From NCBI GenBank assembly GCA_018883365.1, contig VEQF01000004.1:34167-98166 (forward strand): 64,000 nucleotides of DNA. The letters run 5' to 3'. The notes beneath the pieces are model-generated. The model was not told the origin of the DNA. It was given only the letters and a program-made list of their open reading frames with translations, and made no database searches. The stretch comes from Candidatus Nanopelagicaceae bacterium. GTDB lineage: Bacteria > Actinomycetota > Actinomycetes > Nanopelagicales > Nanopelagicaceae. The position numbers and the translations under genes are program-made. Positions 57,821-64,000 of the stretch are shown in pieces (position 1 is the stretch's first letter; every line of letters begins with the position of its first letter).

Positions 57821-58575
57821 TTGTTATCAAATTTGGTGGACATGCGATGGGCGCACACGCGCAAGACTGGATGCGCGAAATTGCATCTCGGTTTAGCGAT
57901 GGCGAAAAATTTGTTGTAGTCCACGGTGGCGGTCCTCAGATTGATAATGAGTTAAAGATGCGCCAAATTGAAGTAAAAATGCAAAATGGATTCCGGGTCA
58001 CCACTCCAGATGTGATGCATGTTGTTGAGATGGTGCTTACGGGTACAGTTTTAAGATCCGTGGTGCGGTCACTTAGTGATGCCGGACTGCCAGCGGTTGG
58101 CATCACCGGAGGCGATGCGCAGCTGCTTGAAGTGGAATTGAAAGATGAGCAGCAGTTGGGCCTCGTAGGTAAAGTTGTAAAAGTTAATCCAAAGATTCTG
58201 CATGACTTGGTTGATATGGGGTACTTGCCAGTCGTTTCTCCAGTTTCTAACGCGGTCAATGGTCAAGCATTGAATATAAATGCAGACTTAGCTGCAGGGG
58301 CGATAGCTGGAGCGCTGCGAGCCAATCAAATGATTTTCCTAACCGATGTACCAGGAATATTCGCCAATTGGCCAGATCGCGACTCCTTAATCAACGAGAT
58401 TTCAGTTGATGATTTAAGCGCGATGGATTTCACTGAAGGAATGATTCCTAAAGTTGAGGCCGCGGTTAATGCGGTGAGATCTGGATCGCTATCAGCGCGA
58501 GTTATTGATGGAAAATCTTTGTCAGCCTTCCAATCAGCGCTCTTGGGCCAAGGTGGAACATGGATACACGCATGA
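57817..58575 (+). CDS. argB: Acetylglutamate kinase, short form
   Basis: Phosphorylates N-acetylglutamate, second step of arginine synthesis. 252 residues, with IKFGGHAMG, VVHGGGPQID (phosphate-binding glycines), NADLAAGAIAGAL and EGMIPKVEAAVNAVRSG. The protein begins almost at the first beta strand; the N-terminal helix of about 25-40 residues found in hexameric, arginine-inhibited enzymes is missing. It thus looks like the dimeric E. coli type. It overlaps argJ by 4 bases, so no upstream start is plausible. Confidence 0.95.
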   Translation: MIVIKFGGHAMGAHAQDWMREIASRFSDGEKFVVVHGGGPQIDNELKMRQIEVKMQNGFRVTTPDVMHVVEMVLTGTVLRSVVRSLSDAGLPAVGITGGDAQLLEVELKDEQQLGLVGKVVKVNPKILHDLVDMGYLPVVSPVSNAVNGQALNINADLAAGAIAGALRANQMIFLTDVPGIFANWPDRDSLINEISVDDLSAMDFTEGMIPKVEAAVNAVRSGSLSARVIDGKSLSAFQSALLGQGGTWIHA

Positions 58576-59732
58576 AACATCAGTGGGACTCGTTAATGCA
58601 GGCGAACTACGGAACTCCGAGCGTGCATTTAGTTCGTGGCAAAGGAATAGAAATTTGGGATGAAAATGGAAAGAAGTACTTGGATTTTCTAGGCGGTATC
58701 GCGACAAATCTTCTAGGTCATAATCACGCTAAAGCTGTTAAGGCGATCAGCGATCAAGCAAAAGTTCTAGCCCATGTCAGCAATTTCTATAGTCATGAGC
58801 CTGGTCTAAATCTTGCGGCAAAGTTGATAGAGATGACCGGCGATGAGACCGCTCGAGTTTTCTTTTGTAATTCAGGAGCCGAAGCTAATGAGGCTGCTAT
58901 GAAGCTTTCACGCTTGACTGGAAAAACCAGAATAGTGGCGGCTCAGAACTCTTTTCATGGCAGAACCATGGGCGCCCTTTCACTTACTGGTCAACCTGCA
59001 AAGCGAAACCCCTTTAAACCGCTAATAAAAAATGTAAAACATGTTCCATTTGGCGACGTAAACGCTCTTAAACGTGCGGTAACTAAAAAAACCGCGATGC
59101 TGATATTAGAGCCAATCATGGGGGAGGCTGGCGTAGTTGTGCCGCCGAGTGGGTACCTAAAGAAGGCACGAGAGATTTGCAATGAGACTGGAACATTATT
59201 AGTTATCGATGCCGTGCAAACTGGAATGGGTCGTACAGGAAACTGGTTCGGCTATGAGAAAGATGGAATAACGCCAGATGTAATAACGATTGCTAAGGGA
59301 CTTGGTGGTGGATTGCCTTTAGGGGCAATGATTGCATTAGGAAAAGCTGCAGGAATGTTTACACCTGGCATGCATGGCACCACATTTGGTGGCAATCCGA
59401 TTTCCTGTGTCGCCGCACTGGCCGTTATTGAAACCATTGAAAACAAAGATTATTTGGCTTTGAATCGAGTTAAAGGGGCGCTATTAAAAAACGTAATATC
59501 GCCAATTATTGGAGTATCTGAAGTTAGAGGTGAAGGTTTGTTAGTTGGCATCGTTGTTAAGGACGCTAAAGCCAAAGAGGTCGCACAGCGATTACAAGAT
59601 TATGGTTTTTTGGTCAACGCTGCGAATGAGAATGTAATCCGCCTGGCACCGGCATATGTTGTGAGTGAATCCCAAATCATGAAATTTGCAGCTGCATTTA
59701 ACGATGTCTGCGAGGAGATTTATCGTGGCTAA
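58572..59732 (+). CDS. argD: Acetylornithine aminotransferase
   Basis: PLP enzyme converting N-acetylglutamate semialdehyde to N-acetylornithine. From ATG 58572 (ATGA overlap with argB) it has 386 residues; an ATG at 58560 is in frame but would overlap argB by 16 bases. Motifs: DFLGGIATNLLGHNH, FFCNSGAEANEAAMKLSR, SFHGRTMGALSLTGQ, the PLP lysine in TIAKGLGGGLPLGAM and HGTTFGGNPISCVAA. argR begins inside its last codons. argF, which often follows argD in mycobacteria, is not here. Confidence 0.96.
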   Translation: MKHQWDSLMQANYGTPSVHLVRGKGIEIWDENGKKYLDFLGGIATNLLGHNHAKAVKAISDQAKVLAHVSNFYSHEPGLNLAAKLIEMTGDETARVFFCNSGAEANEAAMKLSRLTGKTRIVAAQNSFHGRTMGALSLTGQPAKRNPFKPLIKNVKHVPFGDVNALKRAVTKKTAMLILEPIMGEAGVVVPPSGYLKKAREICNETGTLLVIDAVQTGMGRTGNWFGYEKDGITPDVITIAKGLGGGLPLGAMIALGKAAGMFTPGMHGTTFGGNPISCVAALAVIETIENKDYLALNRVKGALLKNVISPIIGVSEVRGEGLLVGIVVKDAKAKEVAQRLQDYGFLVNAANENVIRLAPAYVVSESQIMKFAAAFNDVCEEIYRG

Positions 59733-60264
59733 GAGAGCAATTGTTTCCTCAAATGCACGTCGCGCATTGGTCGTTTCCTTAATTCAAAAGGGTTTGGTTC
59801 ATTCACAAAACGATCTCGTCGAGTTACTAAATGACGAAGGCATCGAAGTCACTCAAGCAACAGCAAGCCGTGACCTAGAGGAGGTAGGGGCGGTTCGTGC
59901 AAAGGACGAAAATGGGTCATTGAAATATGTTTTGCTTGATGGAAACAATCAACCGATGAGCCGTGGAAATCAGGTTTCAGATCAATTAGTTCTAAATATG
60001 GAGGTCAGCGGTAACTTGGTGGTTGTTAAAACCCCACCCGGCGGTGCGCAATTATTTGCTAGCTCGCTAGATAGAGCGGCGACAAAAGGAGAGTTAAATT
60101 CCATAATCGGAACTATTGCTGGTGATGACACAGTGCTAGTTATCTCGCGGAGTGCAACTGGCGGTAAAGCGTTAGCCAGTGAGATTCAAAACTTTATTGG
60201 AGGATTTAAGGAAAGTAAGTCCGGTCAAAGCAAGAAAAAACAGATAAAGAAAGCGAGAAGATGA
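59725..60264 (+). CDS. argR: Arginine repressor ArgR
   Basis: Hexameric arginine-binding repressor of arginine genes, expected to act at the ARG boxes upstream of argC. Start GTG at 59725, with GAGGAG seven bases before it; a longer frame exists to 59686. 179 residues: winged helix (about 5-75; RRALVVSLIQKG and TQATASRDLEEVGAVRAK, the DNA-contact Ser-Arg) and the C-terminal oligomerisation domain with GTIAGDDTVLVISRS. A Lys/Arg-rich tail of about 18 residues extends past the normal end. It overlaps argD by 8 bases and argH by 4. Confidence 0.95.
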   Translation: MAKRAIVSSNARRALVVSLIQKGLVHSQNDLVELLNDEGIEVTQATASRDLEEVGAVRAKDENGSLKYVLLDGNNQPMSRGNQVSDQLVLNMEVSGNLVVVKTPPGGAQLFASSLDRAATKGELNSIIGTIAGDDTVLVISRSATGGKALASEIQNFIGGFKESKSGQSKKKQIKKARR

Positions 60265-61691
60265 TGGCACTTTGGGGCGGCAGGTTTAGTTCTGGACCTA
60301 ATGATGCGGTCTTCAACCTATCTCGCAGTGTTCACTTTGATTGGCGTTTAGCGCCCTACGACCTTCGAAGTTCACTAGCTCACTTAAGTGTTCTTAAAGA
60401 TAATTCGATCATTTCTAATGAGGTAGCTGAGCAACTTGAAAAAGCCATCAAGGAACTTCAAATCGAAGTATCGGAAGGAAAGTTCGTACCCATCGAATCT
60501 GACGAAGATGTCCATTCGGCATTAGAGCGTGGATTGAAGGAAAAATTAGGTGAGATTGGCGGCTCCATACGAGCTGGAAGATCTCGCAACGATCAAGTCG
60601 CAACCGATTTCAAGTTGTACTTAATTGATCACATGATTGAAATCGTTCAGCAACTTTTAGTTCTGGAAAAGGAAATCACGCAACTCGCTGAAGGATACGT
60701 TGAGAGTGTGGCACCTGGGTTTACTCATCTGCAACATGCGCAGCCCGTCTCATTTGGTCATGAAATAGCAAAGCATGCTCATGCGTTTTCCAGGGATGTT
60801 TCCCGAATTCATGATTGGTTAGACCGTACAAACTTCTCGCCTCTGGGTTCCGGAGCGCTTTCTGGCTCCTCATTGCCACTCAATCCTTCAGAGACTGCAA
60901 AGTATCTTGGGTTCAAAGGGGTCGTTCCAAATAGCATCGATGCGGTATCGGATCGAGATTTTGCAGCGGAGGCGCTTTTCATAATCGCATTGATTGGAGT
61001 GCACCTTTCCAAAATAGGAGAGGAGTGGACGTTGCTAGGTAGTTCAGAGTTCGGGTGGGCGCAATTAGATGATGCATATGCAACGGGCTCCTCAATCATG
61101 CCGCAAAAGAAAAACCCGGATGTAGCTGAGTTGGCTCGCGGCAAAGCTGGAAGATTCATCGGAAATTTAACTGGCTTACTAACTGTACTTAAAGGTTTGC
61201 CTTTTGCCTATAACCGAGACCTGCAGGAGGATAAAGAAAGTGTTTTTGATTCGGTGGAAAATATTTTGCTGTTAATTCCACCAGTTGCGGGAATGATAAG
61301 GACCACCAAGTTTGATGTAGAGAAAATGAAAAAGGCGGCTCCAGAAGGTTTCTCATTGGCAACCGAAATTGCTGATTTCTTAGTTTTGCAAGGCGTGCCG
61401 TTTTCGCAGGCACATGATGCAGCAGGTAATTGCGTAAAACTTTGCGAGCAAAAGAATTTACAACTTCATGAATTAAGCGACGCAGATTTGCAACAGGTCC
61501 ATCCAAAGTTAACCGGTGAGGTCCGTAAGGCTTTGAACGCAGATGGCGCGATAGCGGCAAGAACCTCTGAGAATGGAACTTCGCCTGCGAGCGTTAGGTC
61601 TCAGATAGCTTCGCTTCATAGCCAGATGAACTTGGACTCCAAATGGATTTCCCACGAGCGGGAGCGCTTTTCGGGCATGATGAGCCAGTGA
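60261..61691 (+). CDS. argH: Argininosuccinate lyase
   Basis: Splits argininosuccinate into arginine and fumarate, the last step of arginine synthesis. 476 residues, with LWGGRFSSGPND at the start, IRAGRSRNDQVATDFKLY, TVMPG-like FTHLQHAQPVSFGHE, and the fumarase/aspartase signature GSSIMPQKKNPD. Two adjacent ATGs (60261 and 60264) are possible starts. argG (argininosuccinate synthase), its substrate supplier, is not adjacent here. It overlaps tyrS by 4 bases. Confidence 0.96.
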   Translation: MMALWGGRFSSGPNDAVFNLSRSVHFDWRLAPYDLRSSLAHLSVLKDNSIISNEVAEQLEKAIKELQIEVSEGKFVPIESDEDVHSALERGLKEKLGEIGGSIRAGRSRNDQVATDFKLYLIDHMIEIVQQLLVLEKEITQLAEGYVESVAPGFTHLQHAQPVSFGHEIAKHAHAFSRDVSRIHDWLDRTNFSPLGSGALSGSSLPLNPSETAKYLGFKGVVPNSIDAVSDRDFAAEALFIIALIGVHLSKIGEEWTLLGSSEFGWAQLDDAYATGSSIMPQKKNPDVAELARGKAGRFIGNLTGLLTVLKGLPFAYNRDLQEDKESVFDSVENILLLIPPVAGMIRTTKFDVEKMKKAAPEGFSLATEIADFLVLQGVPFSQAHDAAGNCVKLCEQKNLQLHELSDADLQQVHPKLTGEVRKALNADGAIAARTSENGTSPASVRSQIASLHSQMNLDSKWISHERERFSGMMSQ

Positions 61692-62959
61692 CTACAGCGC
61701 TGCTTGAAGATTTAAAGTGGAGAAAATCCATCGCTCAAACCACAGAGTTTGATGCTTTAGCTAAATTCTTGGATGGTGGATCACGTTCTCTCTATCTAGG
61801 TTTTGATCCAACAGCGCCAAGTCTGCACATCGGAAACTTGGTTGCGCTTACAGTGCTACGGCGATTCCAATTAGCGGGTCATAAGCCGATTGCATTGGTT
61901 GGAGGCGCTACCGGTTTGGTGGGCGACCCCAGCGGTCGCAACTCAGAGCGCACCCTTAACGAGGTTGAGGTAGTTAATGAATGGGTCGAAAAGATTCATC
62001 ACCAGCTCGTTGGTTTTCTTGATTTTTCCGGTTCAAATGCGGCGATTATGGCTAATAACTTGGATTGGACTGCTCCGGTTTCTGCGATTCATTTCTTACG
62101 CGATATCGGTAAGCACTTCAGTGTGAATCAAATGCTGTCAAAAGATTCAGTTTCATCTCGCTTGGAGTCAGGCGGCATTTCCTACACTGAGTTTTCTTAT
62201 CAAGTCCTGCAGGCTTTTGATTATTTAGAGTTAAATCGTCGTGAGGATTGCTCATTGCAAATAGGTGGCAGCGACCAATGGGGCAATATTGTTGCCGGTG
62301 TCGATTTGATTAGGCGGGTAGAAGGAAAAGCTGCGCATGCATTAACTATTCCACTTCTAACAAAGGCAGATGGTTCAAAATTCGGCAAGACCGCCGATGG
62401 TTCAATTTGGCTTGATCCAAATATGACATCTCCGTATGCATTTTTTCAGTTCTTCTTAAACTCAGATGATCGAGATGTAGAACAACTACTCCGCACATTT
62501 TCATTTAAATCCCATGATGAGTTAGAGGACTTGTTTGATTCCTTGAAAACAAATCCTGGCGCACGTGAAGCGCATCGTGCTTTAGCTAGAGAAGTTACAA
62601 CTTTAATTCATGGTTCTGAACAAGCAGAGAAAGTAGAGAATGCTGCAAAGGCTTTGTTCGGTCAATCAGAGATTCGCGATCTTGATGAATCAACTTTAGA
62701 GTCTGCGTTAAAAGAATTACCTCGTACAACGATTAATCGCGGATCAGAATTTCCAACTTGGGTTGATTTAATTACCGCCACCGGTGTTGTTGATTCAAAA
62801 TCTGCTGCGCGTCGAGTTGTAAAAGAAGGTGGCGCCTACATAAACAATGTAAAAATTTCCGTCGAAGATCACAAACCATCATTAGATGATTTAATGCATG
62901 GAAGATTTATTGTTTTGCGAAAAGGAAAACGAGATCTTGCAGCTGTCGAGGTTGTCTAG
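61688..62959 (+). CDS. tyrS: Tyrosine-tRNA ligase
   Basis: Class I aminoacyl-tRNA synthetase for tyrosine. Start GTG at 61688 overlaps the argH TGA (GTGA) and gives 423 residues; the frame is open to an ATG at 61643 inside argH. HIGH-type motif SLHIGNLVAL lies near residue 45, the tyrosine-binding YTEFSYQVLQAFDYL follows, and the KMSKS loop appears as KFGKT. A C-terminal S4 domain (SKSAARRVVKEGGAYINN) is present. Downstream is the rrn promoter region. Confidence 0.96.
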   Translation: MTTALLEDLKWRKSIAQTTEFDALAKFLDGGSRSLYLGFDPTAPSLHIGNLVALTVLRRFQLAGHKPIALVGGATGLVGDPSGRNSERTLNEVEVVNEWVEKIHHQLVGFLDFSGSNAAIMANNLDWTAPVSAIHFLRDIGKHFSVNQMLSKDSVSSRLESGGISYTEFSYQVLQAFDYLELNRREDCSLQIGGSDQWGNIVAGVDLIRRVEGKAAHALTIPLLTKADGSKFGKTADGSIWLDPNMTSPYAFFQFFLNSDDRDVEQLLRTFSFKSHDELEDLFDSLKTNPGAREAHRALAREVTTLIHGSEQAEKVENAAKALFGQSEIRDLDESTLESALKELPRTTINRGSEFPTWVDLITATGVVDSKSAARRVVKEGGAYINNVKISVEDHKPSLDDLMHGRFIVLRKGKRDLAAVEVV

Positions 62960-62987
62960 ATCTGATTTTTAGCTTTTTTTGAAAATT

Positions 62988-63001
62988 GGGGCCGATTCCC
63001 C
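62988..63001 (+). other. Small G/C hairpin after tyrS
   Basis: GGGG-CCGATT-CCCC lies 29 bases after the tyrS stop. T-runs lie before it, not after it, so it is a poor terminator on the plus strand. Confidence 0.3.
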
Positions 63002-63015
63002 GGTCATGTACGGAT

Positions 63016-63044
63016 TTGCCTCCTTCGGAAAGCCCAGATATGGT
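63016..63044 (+). promoter_or_regulatory. rrn promoter P1
   Basis: TTGCCT (63016-63021), 17 bases, TATGGT (63039-63044), about 410 bases before the mature 16S end. With the second promoter downstream this gives a tandem rrn promoter arrangement. Confidence 0.6.
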
Positions 63045-63111
63045 TTGCCCCTCACTACGAAATCGGACTTCAACACTAGGCCGAGTAGCGAGAAAACTTC
63101 CCAAAGAGGCT

Positions 63112-63137
63112 AAAAACCCTTATTTTTCAAGGTTTTT
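63112..63137 (+). other. Imperfect A/T-rich hairpin between rrn promoters
   Basis: AAAAACCCTT (63112-63121) pairs with AAGGTTTTT (63129-63137) with one bulged C. It could end tyrS or P1 transcripts, or work in both directions; evidence is weak. Confidence 0.35.
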
Positions 63138-63178
63138 GAGCACTTGTGTGCCATCCGCAAGGGGGCTGCGAGAGCGAT

Positions 63179-63207
63179 TTGACCTAGGAGGAAAAGGCGT
63201 CTAAGTT
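63179..63207 (+). promoter_or_regulatory. rrn promoter P2
   Basis: TTGACC (63179-63184), 17 bases, TAAGTT (63202-63207). The predicted start near 63214 leaves a leader of about 240 bases before 16S rRNA. This is one of the strongest promoter matches in the window. Confidence 0.75.
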
Positions 63208-63214
63208 TCTCCTT

Positions 63215-63454
63215 CTGCCCGCAAGGGCAGTTTGGTTGTGCCCTGCTAACGGCTGTAAGGCCCGGACTCGGAGCGCACCCGTACCTTGAGAACTCAACAG
63301 CGTGCCATAAGTCAATGCCAATTACCTCGATGAGGTATGGCTTTATTGCCATGCCCGTCGAATCCTTTGTAAATAAATCAATTGGTCAAAGACAATAAAT
63401 AAACGACAGTTGTTTATGTCTTTCGCCGGAATCAACGTCTCGTTGAATCAAAAT
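63215..63454 (+). other. rrn leader with antitermination and processing-type elements
   Basis: Right after the P2 start is a hairpin CTGCCC-GCAA-GGGCAG (63215-63230), boxB-like in form. TTGAGAACTCAACAG at 63286-63300 resembles the boxA-type sequence recalled from actinobacterial rrn leaders. GCCA-AT-TACCTC-GAT-GAGGTA-TGGC forms a bulged hairpin at 63317-63341. AAAGAC/GTCTTT with ATAAAC/GTTTAT forms another between 63388 and 63423. These fit a leader with antitermination and RNase processing sites, although the downstream half of any processing stem is outside the window. Confidence 0.6.

Positions 63455-64000
<546 letters not shown>

Noticed and set aside
61643..61687. N-terminal extension of tyrS inside argH
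   Set aside because: The GTG at 61688 gives a 4-base GTGA overlap and an N-terminus like homologues; the extension is out-of-frame argH sequence.
62907..63352. Several open frames of 65-80 codons in the rrn promoter and leader region
   Set aside because: They overlap tyrS or the promoters and rrn leader, look compositionally random and have no recognisable motifs.

Overview
The window looks like a chromosomal core segment of a small, low-to-mid GC actinobacterium. Gene order and content are actinobacterial: an ANTAR response regulator of the PdtaR type followed by polA-rpsA-coaE-uvrB; uvrA-uvrC-rapZ-yvcK-whiA-gap-pgk-tpiA-secG; RbpA; tkt-tal-pgi next to heme A synthase and the SufR-BDCSUT cluster; infC-rpmI-rplT-pheST followed by argCJBD-R-H. 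The base composition (mid-40s % GC by eye), very tight packing and missing pieces of normally syntenic clusters suggest a streamlined freshwater lineage such as the acI/Nanopelagicales group. That placement is an inference; the 5' part of a 16S rRNA gene at 63455-64000 would settle it.

Layout. 1-7616: end of lgt, a VIT-family metal transporter and glutamate synthase gltBD. 7672-9806: pyk, a tRNA with anticodon CAA, and an ANTAR response regulator whose ATG lies two bases after the tRNA. 9909-15946: a branched-chain amino acid type ABC importer with two tandem paralogous binding proteins (livJ1, livJ2) and livHMGF. 15947-21212: a thioesterase on the minus strand, polA, rpsA, coaE. 21212-30923: uvrB, uvrA, uvrC, rapZ, yvcK, whiA. 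31055-34854: gap-pgk-tpiA, secG, rbpA. 34851-40462 (minus): ctaA, tkt, tal, pgi. 40533-46839: sufR-B-D-Rieske ferredoxin-C-S-U-T. 46894-49763: an exporter-type ABC protein, SURF1 and a DUF3099 membrane protein. 50003-55562: infC-rpmI-rplT-rRNA methyltransferase-pheS-pheT. 55623-62959: argCJBDRH and tyrS. 62960-64000: rrn promoters, leader and partial 16S rRNA.

Together the genes cover nitrogen assimilation (GOGAT, arginine, amino acid import), lower glycolysis and the non-oxidative pentose phosphate pathway, Fe-S cluster assembly, cytochrome oxidase maturation (heme A, SURF1), nucleotide excision repair and core translation. No mobile elements, CRISPR arrays, phage genes or defence islands were seen.

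The most interesting signals are regulatory. At least ten transcription-unit-leading genes carry a TANNNT -10 hexamer 6-7 bases before the start codon, which predicts leaderless mRNAs, while other genes have clear Shine-Dalgarno sites. infC appears to start at ATC. Two ARG boxes overlap the argC promoter. livJ2 has a leader with serial and mutually exclusive hairpins, and livJ1/livJ2 share a 56-base identical patch suggesting gene conversion. The CAA tRNA has a short variable loop, unlike normal leucine tRNAs. No wholly new protein system was found.
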